This document shows, one piece after another, positions 42,293 to 51,772 of a stretch of DNA of 61,116 nucleotides (positions are counted from its first letter, which is position 1; each line of letters begins with the position of its first letter). Origin of the DNA: Selenomonadaceae bacterium (GTDB taxonomy: Bacteria; Bacillota; Negativicutes; Selenomonadales; Selenomonadaceae). Both the position numbers and the translations under genes were made by a program. Location of the stretch: contig JAILRS010000024.1 of the NCBI GenBank assembly GCA_024698045.1, positions 1-61,116 on the forward strand, given 5' to 3'. Below the pieces are notes generated by a model. The model saw only the letters and a program-made list of their open reading frames with translations, did not search any database and was not told where the DNA came from.

Positions 42293-42367
42293 TGGAGCGG
42301 AAAACGAGGCTCGAACTCGCGACCCCAACCTTGGCAAGGTTGTGCTCTACCACTGAGCTACTTCCGC
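42293..42367 (-). tRNA. tRNA-Gly (GCC), copy 1 in transcription order
   Basis: This 75-nt tRNA differs from its neighbour by a paired change in the anticodon stem, CAACC-TTGCCAA-GGTTG. It is the promoter-proximal tRNA of the operon, with a 6-nt spacer to the second copy. Confidence 0.95.
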
Positions 42368-42409
42368 TCGTCTTAATCAAGGCTTGTGCTCTTGACTAAC
42401 ACGTTGCAC

Positions 42410-42438
42410 ATTATATTGGCTGGTTTAATTTTTGTCAA
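42410..42438 (-). promoter_or_regulatory. Consensus promoter of the tRNA operon
   Basis: On the minus strand a perfect TTGACA (42433-42438) and perfect TATAAT (42410-42415) are 17 bp apart. This is the strongest promoter in the window, as expected for a stable-RNA operon (Gly-Gly-CAT-Arg-Tyr). Confidence 0.9.
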
Positions 42439-42463
42439 GAAAAATTTTTTGCTCGTCGTTCGT

Positions 42464-42496
42464 AAAAAAAGACCGCCCAATTTTTGAACGGTCTTT
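42464..42496 (-). terminator. Terminator of the RNase J gene
   Basis: On the minus strand AAAGACCG and CGGTCTTT form an 8-bp stem followed by TTTT, 17 bp after the stop and upstream of the tRNA promoter. Confidence 0.85.
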
Positions 42497-42513
42497 GAGG
42501 TTATCGGATTAAG

Positions 42514-44187
42514 TTAAACTTCAACGATGATGGGCAAAATCATCGGGCGGCGGCGCGTCTGTTCGAAAAGGAATTGCGCCAACATGTCGCGGATATTCGC
42601 CTTGATTGTCATCCAATCGGTAATTTGCTCTTCCTTGCAGCGTTTGAGAACTTGAAAAACTCTGTTACGTGCGTCGTCCATTAATTGTTCAGATTCGCGA
42701 ACGTAAACGAAACCGCGCGACACAATATCGGGACCCGAAACAACTTTGCCCGAAGCGCGATTCATGGTAACCACGACGATTAAAATACCGTCCTGCGAAA
42801 GTTGACGCCTATCACGCAAGACGATATTGCCCACGTCGCCCACGCCTAAACCGTCGACCATGATAACACCGGCATTAACCCGTCCCGCAATTTTTGCGCT
42901 GTCGCGTGTCAATTCGATTACCGAACCATTTTCGCCAACCAAAATATTTTCGCGATTCATTCCCATTTCTTCGGCTAATTTGGCATGTGAAAACAGATGA
43001 TGTAATTCACCATGTACGGGCATAAAAAATTTCGGTCTGACCAAATTATGAATCAAACGCAATTCATCTTGTGCGGCATGCCCCGAAACATGAATACCTT
43101 CTTCGCGTCGGTGAACTACATTGGCACCCAACCGCAGCAGATTATCCACGGTTTTGGCGACAAGTTTTTCATTACCGGGTATAGGTGTGGCGGAAATGAC
43201 AACGGTATCGCCCGGTATGATATCAACCTGTCTGTGATCGCTCATCGCCATACGCGTCAACGCACTCATCGGTTCGCCCTGACTGCCCGTCGTTATTATC
43301 ACGATTTTATTCGCAGGGTAATTTCTTATGTCTTCAATGTCAATGATTGTACCTTCGGGCGCGTGAATGTAGCCAAGTTCCAAAGAAATGTTGACGACGT
43401 TAACCATACTGCGCCCCAAAATTGCGACGCGTCGACGATATCTGATTGCGTTATCAATTGCCTGTTGGATTCTGTGCACGTTTGAAGAAAATGTAGCCAA
43501 AATAATTCTGCCGTTAGCTCGTTGAAAGACGCGATTGAAAGCAGTACCAACAGTGCGTTCGCTGGGTGTGTGACCGTCTTTTTCCGAATTGGTGGAGTCC
43601 GCCATCAAAAGCAGGACACCGCGCGCACCCAAATCCGCAAATCTTCGGAAGTCAGTCATTTTGCCGTCAATGGGTGTGTAGTCTAATTTGAAATCGCCCG
43701 TGTGAACAATCATGCCCACGGGTGTTTTAATAGACAAGCCCACCGCATCGGGTATCGAATGATTAACGCGAATCAAGCCGACACTGAAACAGCCTACCAT
43801 GACAATTTCGCCGCCGGACACCACGCGCAAATTTTTCGATTCCACTCCGTTTTCCTTAAGACGTCCCGTTAAAATCCCCAAAGTCAATCTGGTACCGTAA
43901 ACAGGTACGGAAAGTTTTTTCAGGATGTAGGGCAAGGCGCCGATGTGGTCTTCGTGTCCGTGCGTAAGAAATATAGCCTTCAAGCAATTTTTGTTCTCAA
44001 GCACATAAGAAATATCGGGGATAACCAAATCAATGCCGAGCATATCATTTTCGGGGAACATGAGTCCGGCGTCAATCATAATCATTTCATCGCCGTAGCG
44101 GATTATTGTCATGTTTTTACCGATTTCGCCCAAACCGCCGAGCGGAATTATTTTTAACTTATTATCACCTCGTTGGTCATTTCTCAA
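42514..44187 (-). CDS. rnj: Ribonuclease J
   Basis: This 557-residue protein has the metallo-beta-lactamase/beta-CASP layout: IIPLGGLGEIGKNM at the start, zinc motif LTHGHEDHIGALPY, VHTGDFKLD and ADSTNSEKDGHTPSE. The beta-CASP segment has ATFSSNVHRIQQAID, and HVSGHAAQDEL, PVHGELHHL and the C-terminal dimerisation domain follow. It is a 5'-3' exo- and endoribonuclease central to mRNA decay and rRNA maturation in firmicutes. TTG 44187 is the start, with AAGGAGG 7 nt upstream. Only one copy is seen; rnjA and rnjB paralogues cannot be told apart here. Confidence 0.95.
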   Translation of the reverse strand: MRNDQRGDNKLKIIPLGGLGEIGKNMTIIRYGDEMIMIDAGLMFPENDMLGIDLVIPDISYVLENKNCLKAIFLTHGHEDHIGALPYILKKLSVPVYGTRLTLGILTGRLKENGVESKNLRVVSGGEIVMVGCFSVGLIRVNHSIPDAVGLSIKTPVGMIVHTGDFKLDYTPIDGKMTDFRRFADLGARGVLLLMADSTNSEKDGHTPSERTVGTAFNRVFQRANGRIILATFSSNVHRIQQAIDNAIRYRRRVAILGRSMVNVVNISLELGYIHAPEGTIIDIEDIRNYPANKIVIITTGSQGEPMSALTRMAMSDHRQVDIIPGDTVVISATPIPGNEKLVAKTVDNLLRLGANVVHRREEGIHVSGHAAQDELRLIHNLVRPKFFMPVHGELHHLFSHAKLAEEMGMNRENILVGENGSVIELTRDSAKIAGRVNAGVIMVDGLGVGDVGNIVLRDRRQLSQDGILIVVVTMNRASGKVVSGPDIVSRGFVYVRESEQLMDDARNRVFQVLKRCKEEQITDWMTIKANIRDMLAQFLFEQTRRRPMILPIIVEV

Positions 44188-44252
44188 CTAAACTCCTCCT
44201 TATATATTTTTATTTTTGATGTTACTTTTTCCGATTCTCTAACGCTCCGAAC

Positions 44253-44281
44253 ATTGTATCAAATCGCGAAAGTCATTGCAA
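44253..44281 (-). promoter_or_regulatory. Promoter of rnj
   Basis: On the minus strand TTGCAA (44276-44281) and TACAAT (44253-44258) have 17-bp spacing. It is divergent from the tatA promoter. Confidence 0.6.
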
Positions 44282-44341
44282 TTTCAAAATGTGATTGTTT
44301 TGTACGCGAAAGTTACGACGATAAAATTTGATGAAAAATAT

Positions 44342-44369
44342 TTGAAAATGCTTTGGCGTATGATATAAT
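44342..44369 (+). promoter_or_regulatory. Promoter of tatA-tolC
   Basis: TTGAAA (44342-44347) and TATAAT (44364-44369) have 16-bp spacing. The leader to the ATG is about 25 nt and carries GGGAGG. Confidence 0.6.
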
Positions 44370-44401
44370 GCGGCAGAAAAAATTCGGGAGGGATAAATAG
44401 T

Positions 44402-44851
44402 ATGTTCGGAATAGGCGCGGGGGAATTGGTAGTTATACTTGTCGTCGCCCTGATTGTTTTCGGTCCTTCCAAATTGCCCGAAGTAGGTCAGATGATTGGC
44501 AAAGGTTTACGCGAATTCCGTAAGGCACAGGCGGCACTTTCCACAACATTGGATGATGTTGCCAACGAACCCGAAAAAAAATCCGCGCCCGTCATTAATA
44601 AACCCGTCACCGAAAATAATTCTGTCGCGGAAAATAAAACCGTCGTGGCGGAAAGTAATTCGGTTACGGAAAAAAAATCTGCGCAGGTCGTCAAAGACAA
44701 TACCGCCGCGCCCAATAATTCCATGACTGCCGACGACATTATAAATTTGGCGAAAACAAATCCGATAGTAAATGCCGCGCCCGTTAATCCGGAAAATAAT
44801 TCGGTTGTCAAAGCCGATACAGCCGACAAAATCCTTGCCAAGGAGAAGTAA
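44402..44851 (+). CDS. tatA: Twin-arginine translocase subunit TatA/TatB family
   Basis: The protein has 149 residues. The start MFGIGAGELVVILVVALIVF gives one TM helix, followed by GPSKLPEVGQMIGKGLREFR, the FGPxKLPE hinge and amphipathic helix of the family. The remaining 95 residues are a low-complexity Asn/Ser/Val/Lys tail (ENNSVAENKTVVAESNSV), much longer than in E. coli TatA. TatA/B forms the pore or receptor for folded proteins. tatC is not in view. The tolC-like gene begins 1 bp after the stop, so both are likely in one transcript. Confidence 0.88.
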   Translation: MFGIGAGELVVILVVALIVFGPSKLPEVGQMIGKGLREFRKAQAALSTTLDDVANEPEKKSAPVINKPVTENNSVAENKTVVAESNSVTEKKSAQVVKDNTAAPNNSMTADDIINLAKTNPIVNAAPVNPENNSVVKADTADKILAKEK

Positions 44852-44852
44852 C

Positions 44853-46112
44853 ATGAAGAAATTTTTAACGGCAATCCTAATGTCGCTGATGATAACGACG
44901 CCGGTGCATGCAATGCCGGTACAAGAGGCTGTAGAAACGGCGTTAAAGAACAATCCGAGTTTGCAGAATACCGAACAGTCGATAGCGATAGCCGAGGAAT
45001 CACTCAAGGCGGCGCGCGGTAAAAAAGGGGTATCGATAAGTGCAAGCGGCTCTTTGCGAGCAAGTAAGACCGAAGGTGTGGAAGATTCGGAAAGTGCTTC
45101 AACGGGCTTGACGGCAAGTCTTCCGCTCTATTCGGGTAATAAATTGGAATCGGCAATAAAATCGGCGGAACTCGGCATAGAAATTGCAAAGCTGAATTTT
45201 TCGCAGGCACAAGATGATTTGGTTTATAAAGTGGTCATTGCCTACATCGACGCGCTGGAAAATTTGGCGACAGCGAAAGTAAATTCCGAACACGAACAAA
45301 ATTTAACCGAACACGAACGAATGATATCGGCGCAGTACGAGGCGGGAGCAAAGGCGAAAATTGATTTATTGCGTGCGCAGGTGGAGACAAGCAATGCCAA
45401 ACAAGATGCAATCAATTCCTACGGATCTTATGAAGTAAAATTGACTAATTTGGCAACGCTGATGTCAATTGATTCGATTGCAACTTTAACCGTCGAAAAT
45501 TTCGAGACAAGTATAAATCCGTCTGAAGTGGAAAAATATTTGACGGAGGCGGACGAAAACCGAAATGATTTGAAAGCCGACGCGTTGAAAATTGAACAAA
45601 GCGAACTAGATGTGATTAGCGCAAAAGCCGGTTGGTTACCAAATGTCAACGCAAATATCGGTACGGACTTCAATGCGGCGTCAAGGGAATGGCACATCAC
45701 GCCCGACGCCTCCGCAGGAATTTCAGCCTCATGGAATATTTTCGACAGCGGCGTCACTCGTTCGGAGGTTGATACTGCCAAAGTGAAAGTTGAACAGGCA
45801 AAACTTTCCATGGATACGAATCGCGACAGCATACATGAAAGTGTAGTTGCGGCTCACAAAAATTTGAAGATTGCTTTGCTCAGATTGACGACAACGCGCC
45901 GCGCCGTTGAGCTCGCCGAAGAAGAACGCTACATTGCGACAGAACGCTATAACGCAGGCGAGGGAATTTTATTGGATGTACTTGATGCCGAATATGCTCT
46001 TAACACAGCCAAAAAAAATGATGTCAGTGCCCGTTACGACGTAATCAGATATACTTGCGAACTTGCTCATGCCACGGGCGACACTTTAAAGGCTATTAAC
46101 TTTTCAAAATAA
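44853..46112 (+). CDS. TolC-family outer-membrane efflux/secretion channel protein
   Basis: This 419-residue protein has signal peptide MKKFLTAILMSLMITTPVHA and then two OEP repeats. Each carries the helix pattern of TolC: PVQEAVETALKNNPSLQNTE near the start, ASGSLRASKT and TASLPLYSGNKLESAI, and in the second half ISASWNIFDSGVTRSEVDTA and YNAGEGILLDVLDAEYALN. It forms the outer-membrane part of export systems, so its presence argues for a diderm envelope. ATG 44853 has AAGGAGAAG just upstream. No adaptor (HlyD) or pump gene is adjacent. Confidence 0.92.
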   Translation: MKKFLTAILMSLMITTPVHAMPVQEAVETALKNNPSLQNTEQSIAIAEESLKAARGKKGVSISASGSLRASKTEGVEDSESASTGLTASLPLYSGNKLESAIKSAELGIEIAKLNFSQAQDDLVYKVVIAYIDALENLATAKVNSEHEQNLTEHERMISAQYEAGAKAKIDLLRAQVETSNAKQDAINSYGSYEVKLTNLATLMSIDSIATLTVENFETSINPSEVEKYLTEADENRNDLKADALKIEQSELDVISAKAGWLPNVNANIGTDFNAASREWHITPDASAGISASWNIFDSGVTRSEVDTAKVKVEQAKLSMDTNRDSIHESVVAAHKNLKIALLRLTTTRRAVELAEEERYIATERYNAGEGILLDVLDAEYALNTAKKNDVSARYDVIRYTCELAHATGDTLKAINFSK

Positions 46113-46126
46113 CGCACGACACAAAG

Positions 46127-46153
46127 AGCGCGGCGATTTGGCTGCGCTTTTTT
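46127..46153 (+). terminator. Terminator of tatA-tolC
   Basis: AGCGC and GCGCT (with inner GC/GC) form a stem, followed by TTTTTT, 15 bp after the tolC-like stop. Confidence 0.8.
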
Positions 46154-46174
46154 GTTGAAGTTCATATCAACAGC

Positions 46175-46203
46175 TTGTTTAACTAAATTGTTTTTGCTAA
46201 TAT
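46175..46203 (+). promoter_or_regulatory. Promoter of the GrpE-like/Hsp70-like operon
   Basis: TTGTTT (46175-46180) and TAATAT (46198-46203) have 17-bp spacing and a 27-nt leader. No CIRCE-type inverted repeat (TTAGCACTC) is seen, so HrcA control is not indicated. Confidence 0.5.
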
Positions 46204-46229
46204 CGACAATATGAAAGGAGGATGATGAT

Positions 46230-46802
46230 TTGAACAGTCTGTCGGAAAAGGGAGCGGAGGAAACGGATAAAGAATTATCTGTGCCCGAAACGTTGGAGAA
46301 GCTTTTAAAATTAGAGCAAAAGAATTCGCGGCAATTGGTTCAGTCACTGCGCGAAAATGTAAATTTTCAAAACCAAGTGCGTCAGGGCATGCAGAAGGAA
46401 TTGGAAGAATTTAAGGAACAACAGCGCGGCGAACAGTTTACGCCGATATTGCGAACGATAGCGGCGGTATGCGTTGAGTATAGAAAAATATTGGCCGATG
46501 AGGAATTACCGAAACACCTTGGGCGCACCTTACAATTTATGTTTGACGAATTGGAAGATATTTTGACGGATTACGATGCGGAAGTTTTTACGTCGGCGGT
46601 CGGTGAGGCACGGCGTCCGCTACTGACTAAAATAATCAACACGGTTGCCACGGGAGATAAAAATTTGCATAATACTGTAGCATGCAGTAGACGCCCCGGT
46701 GTCATGCGTAACGGGCGGCCGCTCTATCGCGAATTCGTTGATGTTTACGTCTTCGACGCATCTATCAAAGTCAAGAAATCCGAAGCGGTACGCACGGAAT
46801 AA
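46230..46802 (+). CDS. GrpE-like nucleotide exchange factor homologue
   Basis: This 190-residue protein starts at TTG 46230 after AAAGGAGG. Residues about 20-80 form a long coiled coil (ETLEKLLKLEQKNSRQLVQS, then GMQKELEEFKEQQRG), followed by a four-helix-like region (FTPILRTIAAVCVEYRKIL). The C-terminal beta domain ends in PLYREFVDVYVFDA. That layout matches GrpE, though the sequence is divergent and NRP-type GrpE signatures are missing. It sits 56 bp before an atypical Hsp70 gene and is probably its dedicated exchange factor, distinct from the housekeeping grpE-dnaK-dnaJ locus, which is not in this window. Confidence 0.65.
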   Translation: MNSLSEKGAEETDKELSVPETLEKLLKLEQKNSRQLVQSLRENVNFQNQVRQGMQKELEEFKEQQRGEQFTPILRTIAAVCVEYRKILADEELPKHLGRTLQFMFDELEDILTDYDAEVFTSAVGEARRPLLTKIINTVATGDKNLHNTVACSRRPGVMRNGRPLYREFVDVYVFDASIKVKKSEAVRTE

Positions 46803-46858
46803 ACTTTCTGAAACAATAACAAATCGAGTAGCAAAAAATAAAACGGAGGAAATTTTTT

Positions 46859-48490
46859 ATGAGTACTTACGGAATAGATTTGGGTACAACTTATTCATGT
46901 ATCGCACGCTTGGATTCCAACGGTAACCCCGAAGTCATTCGCAATAACGAAGACGATTCCAATACCGTTGCAAGCGTGGTTTTTTTCGAGAACGAAAACA
47001 ATGTAATAGTAGGTCAGGCGGCAAAAGAAAACGTAGAGACCGACGGAGATCGCGTAGTGCAATTCGTGAAACGTTCCATAGGCAAGCGCGACACTCGCAC
47101 GTACGAATTTGACGGCAAGACTTATACGCCCGTAGAAATAAGCGCATTGATATTGGGTAGATTAAAAAATTTGGTCGAGGCGCAAGGCGGCACGATAGAG
47201 GATGTAGTAATAACAGTACCGGCATATTTCGGTTTGGAGGAAAGAGCGGCGACGCGTCAAGCGGGCGAATTGGCAGGATTCCGCGTGTTGAGTCTGATAA
47301 ACGAACCGACGGCGGCGGCGTTGAGTTATTGCGCCAGACAATTCCAAGAAGACCGCACGATATTGGTTTACGATTTGGGCGGCGGTACATTCGACGTAAC
47401 AGTAGTAAAAATGTCAATGACGCAAAGAGGCGACGGGCGTGACGTACAGAAAATAACGGTATTGGCGACGGGCGGCGATGACAGATTAGGCGGCAAAGAT
47501 TGGGACGATAGACTTTACAGTCACATTTTGCGCGCGTGCTGTGAGGAAAACGGAATAACGCCCGAAGATGTGGAGGCGGAAACGCGTCAAGATATACGCT
47601 CCAAAGTCGAAGAAACTAAACGCAAATTGAGTAAAAAACAATCGGCGAAGGTAAGAATAGATGTAAACGGCTCGCGTACGGAAATAACGATAAAGCGCAG
47701 TGAATTTGAGCAAATGACTTCCGATATCGTGGCAAAGACAATGAACTTTGTAGAATCGACATTGGAAAAAGTACCTGCCGACGCAATAGATGTAGTGTTG
47801 CTGGTTGGCGGCTCAACTTACATGCCGATGATAATAAACGCGGTAGAGAATAAATTCCCGGGCAAAGTACAACAGCACGACCCCGATCAGTCAGTAGCCA
47901 AAGGCGCGGCGATATACGCAAGCATGTTGGTAGAAGAGGAGACGGGTAGCGCAACGGATAACACGGCTTCGGGCGACAGTAAAGCCCCGACGCGTCCCGA
48001 ACAGTTGACATCAAAATTTACCGTTGAAGACCAGACACCGCGCTCATTCGGTCCGGGCGTAATGGATACCAGCGGAGCAAAACCCAAATATGTATTGGAG
48101 AACTTTATAAAAATCGGGGAGAAAATGCCCGCCACGTTCAGCAAAACATATTATCCCTTGGAAGATAATCAAGAGTTGGTAAGATTGCGCGCGTTTGAAG
48201 ATATGTCGACGGAAGAAACAGTAATCCCGAGCGTAGACGAGGACGGCAATCCGCAAGCGACAGATCCCGCTCATAACGTAAAACTTTTGGGCGAATTGAT
48301 AGTGAAATTACCCGAAAATACCGGCCGCAATACGCCGATAAAAGTTACCTTCAAAGTAGATGCGTCGGGCGTACATGTCGAGGCGGTAAACACAAAGACA
48401 AATGAACTCTTTGAAACATTCTTGCGCACGGAATCGGAAATAGATGTGGAAAAAAGTGCGGTACATCAATTGAGAATATCTTCGGACTGA
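46859..48490 (+). CDS. Hsp70-like chaperone (DnaK paralogue, short C-terminus)
   Basis: The protein has 543 residues. The nucleotide-binding domain is well conserved: STYGIDLGTTYSCIARLD, VVITVPAYFGLEERAATRQA, INEPTAAALSY, LVYDLGGGTFDVTVV and VLLVGGSTYMPMI. After a Ser/Thr/Pro linker (about residues 360-385) comes a beta-rich region corresponding to the substrate-binding domain (FIKIGEKMPATFSKTYYPLE). DnaK is about 610-640 residues; here the helical lid is missing. In DnaK the lid traps clients, so this protein may bind a fixed partner instead of general unfolded chains. GGAGG lies upstream of ATG 46859. Confidence 0.85.
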   Translation: MSTYGIDLGTTYSCIARLDSNGNPEVIRNNEDDSNTVASVVFFENENNVIVGQAAKENVETDGDRVVQFVKRSIGKRDTRTYEFDGKTYTPVEISALILGRLKNLVEAQGGTIEDVVITVPAYFGLEERAATRQAGELAGFRVLSLINEPTAAALSYCARQFQEDRTILVYDLGGGTFDVTVVKMSMTQRGDGRDVQKITVLATGGDDRLGGKDWDDRLYSHILRACCEENGITPEDVEAETRQDIRSKVEETKRKLSKKQSAKVRIDVNGSRTEITIKRSEFEQMTSDIVAKTMNFVESTLEKVPADAIDVVLLVGGSTYMPMIINAVENKFPGKVQQHDPDQSVAKGAAIYASMLVEEETGSATDNTASGDSKAPTRPEQLTSKFTVEDQTPRSFGPGVMDTSGAKPKYVLENFIKIGEKMPATFSKTYYPLEDNQELVRLRAFEDMSTEETVIPSVDEDGNPQATDPAHNVKLLGELIVKLPENTGRNTPIKVTFKVDASGVHVEAVNTKTNELFETFLRTESEIDVEKSAVHQLRISSD

Positions 48491-48530
48491 AAATAAATGA
48501 AAACCAAAACGGAAACGGGGAGGAAAGATT

Positions 48531-51500
48531 TTGGCAAGACGAAATGTGTTTGAAATGCTGGGCTTGGAATTTGACCCTCCCGATAATCTGAAGAAAATCC
48601 GCGCGGCATATACATCCTGGAAAAAAAGATTGACGACCGAACAAAATACGACGGTAGATCCTCAAAGACAATCGGCAATCGCGTCGGAATTGTCAATGGA
48701 TAATTACATAACGGTCACGATAAACGATGCGCGGCTGCGTCAGAACGAGGCGGAAAATTTAAAGCAACAGCGAATCGAAGAATTAAGGTTGTACATCGAT
48801 TTACAGCGCGGCGACGAAACCGACGGGACATTGCAAGTAAATCAAAGTCAGATAAAACTAATACGTGAAAAGTTGCGCTTGAGTCAAAATACGATAGAGG
48901 CAACGTATCGCGAACAAGGTTACGAGATAAAGACGGAACGAACGGCACAAAAAATCACGGCGACACTAAATAATTTTTTCTTGAGTGATTCGTTACTGGA
49001 TGAGTTATCAAGAAATATCGAGGAACTCCATAAAGTGCCCGACGCTAAAAATTTCCCGTGGTCGGCGAAAATCAATGATTTATATGATTTGGCATACTAC
49101 TTGGAAGGCGAAATAGAACCGTCAAGCGATTTTTACCGAAGTCGGCGCTCTGCGCAGGAGTTGCATGATTTGTTCCGCGATTCGGCTAAAAAATATTCGG
49201 CTCCCATTCCGCAATGGCAGGCAATCAAAAGTCTGTTGAATTTGGCGCAGTCTCAAGTATTCAGTAATGACGAAAGCCGATTCAAATATGAACATTCATT
49301 GAAGATAGAAAAGCTGTCGGATTTCTTTTCACGGCTGAAGAATGCGCCGGAAATATTCAAGCGCGACAAACATTTCGCGGATAACTGTATAGCGCGGATA
49401 AGACGAACATTCCCGAATTTCCTGACTTACGAAATGAGTGTGGCACTGTACAATAAAAATGCAGGCTTGTTAAAAAACCCGTACGAAGCGACAAACGAAG
49501 ATGAAGAAAATTACTACTGGTTGACGTGCGGCAATTGCGGCGGCTTTGAAAAATTCCGTACGCGCGAAGAGGCACAACACGCTAAGTGTAAAATCTGCGG
49601 CGAAAGTTATTATGTATCGTGTCCGAAATGCGGCAAATATACTCCGTCAACCGCCGACCATTGTACGAATTGCGATTTCTCTTTCGGTGAACTGAAAAAA
49701 TTTTCTATGTATATATCGGAAGCAAATTCGTTATTGAGTACGATAGAAAAGACGCGTATGCCATTTGAAACGGCAAAACAGATAATGGAAGAAGTTGCGG
49801 AAACGATAAGCCGCGCGCGAATGTTGAAACCCGAATCGAACGAATTGCGAAAAACAGAGTGGCGAGCAGGCGAAATAACGAAGGCAATCGAACGACACGA
49901 ATTGCAGATGTGGGCAGAAAAGACATTGCCTGCCTTGACAATCTCCTCGGGCAAAGCAGTAAGCGAATGCATGAAAATCTTAAACAAGTTAAAAGACTAT
50001 AAGCCGGCACTGGACAGATTGAAGTTAATCGAACCGAAAGCACCGCTGAATGTCACGGCGTCAATGCGTGAAAATTACACAGCACCTTCGCCAATAAGCA
50101 GCTTGACGATAAAGGCAAACGCGACGGGTATAACAAACGGAGTCACGGCAAATCTTGTCTGTAATATCTCGTGGAAAGTACCGAATGATTTGGGCATAGC
50201 GTACACTCTGATGAAAAAAGAGGGCGGAGTGCCGAAGGATTATTGTGACGGCGAAATCTTGATTGAGAACAGCGACAGGACAGAATATGCGGATATAAAT
50301 GTAAAGCCCGGTGTAGTTTACGGTTATGCGGTCTATTCGACACGTCTCGGGAATTTCTCAAGCTTCGTGACTGCCTCGGCAGTTCATTACAGCGACCTCG
50401 ACGAAAACAAAATGATTGCCAAAACCGAAAACGGAGTATGTAAATTCTCGTGGCAATTGCCTGCGGAAAATTGTCTCGGAGTTCGTATCCTGCGCAGTGA
50501 CGGTATGGGCAGAAGTGTAGTTGTGGCGGATTGCGTTCAGGCAAATACTTTTACCGATACGGTAGTAAAAAATCGGGAGCAATACAGTTACCGTCTGCAA
50601 TGTGTGTACGCCGCGCCCGAAGATGAGACGAATAACAGTAGGAAATATTATTCGCGACAAAGTAACGACCCGAATTTGCAAAAGGTATGGAAAATAGAAC
50701 GCACATATAAATACAGTGACGGTTTGACGAGGACATTGATACCCGAAAAGCCGCCGAAGATGTTGGAGAATTTGAAATGTACCGTTCGGGATAAACGTGC
50801 GTATTTCCGATGGCAACAGACAGGCGAATTTGATATCTGGTTTAAGAAAGTTTCGGGCGACAGCGTCAACAAAATCGCGGTCAATAAAATTTTCAATCTG
50901 AATAAGGCAGATGAATTGTTCGGCAGCGATGTAGTATTGAAGAAAGCAATAAGTACCGACGAGAAATGTGATTTTGAATTAGACGGCGAAAACGTGAGAA
51001 TCGCGGTAATAAGTGCGACGCGCGAAATCGGATTGCTTAACGAAGTATTTAACTGCGCAGATGTGGAACCGTGCGAAATAGATACGGTGAAGACAAAGAT
51101 AGACGGCGGCGGTCTGAAGTTGGTATTAAAATCGGTGCCCGAAAATTTGTATATGATTCACTACAAGGTAAATACCGAAGACGCCGACGAATTGTATGCG
51201 ACGATAGAGACCGCTAAGGCACGACAAATGAATCGAATCTACGCGACGAAATACGCACAAGATACCTTTATCACTCAGACACATTTACCGCAAAAGGAAA
51301 TATTCATAACGGTAATAGGCGAATATAAATTCAGCGACGGATCTGCGGCGTATTCGCAACCGAGCACGATGATATTAAACAATCGCCCGAAGGAAATAAT
51401 AACGTACTACTTGGAATGGGGTACAACGGGATTTCTCAACAAGACGACACACGCCAAAAATTGTCGCTTGGTGATAGAGAGCCTCACGCGCCCGACACCC

Positions 51501-51755
51501 GAAATGTATTTGGCATGTCGACGCGACGGACATATGAATATAGAGCAAGATGATTCGTCAACGCAAATCCTGTGGAAAGTGCGCACCTACAACGACGGAT
51601 ATTATAACGGACGTTTGGAAACTAATTTGCCGAACTCAATCTGGAAAAACATAGCGCAGGGCACCGCTATAAAATTGTTGACCGGTAAAAGCGACGAAAA
51701 ATATTTTGATTTACAGGCGACGCGCCCCGACAGTTTAATTGTTCCGAAGAAGTAA
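48531..51755 (+). CDS. Large J-like/zinc-ribbon/fibronectin-repeat protein
   Basis: This 1074-residue protein starts at TTG 48531 with the SD GGGGAGG. Residues 1-35 resemble a J domain (RNVFEMLGLEFDPPDNLKK, then IRAAYTSWKKRL), but the HPD that triggers Hsp70 ATPase is absent. A helical region follows to about 325. At about 333-385 are four CxxC pairs (CGNCGG, CKICGE, CPKCGK, CTNCDF), i.e. two zinc ribbons. From about 504 on come at least three fibronectin-III-like beta repeats (for example ANLVCNISWKVPNDLGIAYT). No signal peptide is seen. It probably acts as a scaffold working with the Hsp70-like protein and the GTPase downstream. The function is unknown. Confidence 0.75.
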   Translation: MARRNVFEMLGLEFDPPDNLKKIRAAYTSWKKRLTTEQNTTVDPQRQSAIASELSMDNYITVTINDARLRQNEAENLKQQRIEELRLYIDLQRGDETDGTLQVNQSQIKLIREKLRLSQNTIEATYREQGYEIKTERTAQKITATLNNFFLSDSLLDELSRNIEELHKVPDAKNFPWSAKINDLYDLAYYLEGEIEPSSDFYRSRRSAQELHDLFRDSAKKYSAPIPQWQAIKSLLNLAQSQVFSNDESRFKYEHSLKIEKLSDFFSRLKNAPEIFKRDKHFADNCIARIRRTFPNFLTYEMSVALYNKNAGLLKNPYEATNEDEENYYWLTCGNCGGFEKFRTREEAQHAKCKICGESYYVSCPKCGKYTPSTADHCTNCDFSFGELKKFSMYISEANSLLSTIEKTRMPFETAKQIMEEVAETISRARMLKPESNELRKTEWRAGEITKAIERHELQMWAEKTLPALTISSGKAVSECMKILNKLKDYKPALDRLKLIEPKAPLNVTASMRENYTAPSPISSLTIKANATGITNGVTANLVCNISWKVPNDLGIAYTLMKKEGGVPKDYCDGEILIENSDRTEYADINVKPGVVYGYAVYSTRLGNFSSFVTASAVHYSDLDENKMIAKTENGVCKFSWQLPAENCLGVRILRSDGMGRSVVVADCVQANTFTDTVVKNREQYSYRLQCVYAAPEDETNNSRKYYSRQSNDPNLQKVWKIERTYKYSDGLTRTLIPEKPPKMLENLKCTVRDKRAYFRWQQTGEFDIWFKKVSGDSVNKIAVNKIFNLNKADELFGSDVVLKKAISTDEKCDFELDGENVRIAVISATREIGLLNEVFNCADVEPCEIDTVKTKIDGGGLKLVLKSVPENLYMIHYKVNTEDADELYATIETAKARQMNRIYATKYAQDTFITQTHLPQKEIFITVIGEYKFSDGSAAYSQPSTMILNNRPKEIITYYLEWGTTGFLNKTTHAKNCRLVIESLTRPTPEMYLACRRDGHMNIEQDDSSTQILWKVRTYNDGYYNGRLETNLPNSIWKNIAQGTAIKLLTGKSDEKYFDLQATRPDSLIVPKK

Positions 51756-51772
51756 AGCGCGGAGGTTTACAG

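Noticed and set aside
46113..46229. CIRCE heat-shock operator before the GrpE-like gene
   Set aside because: No TTAGCACTC-N9-GAGTGCTAA inverted repeat or close variant is present.
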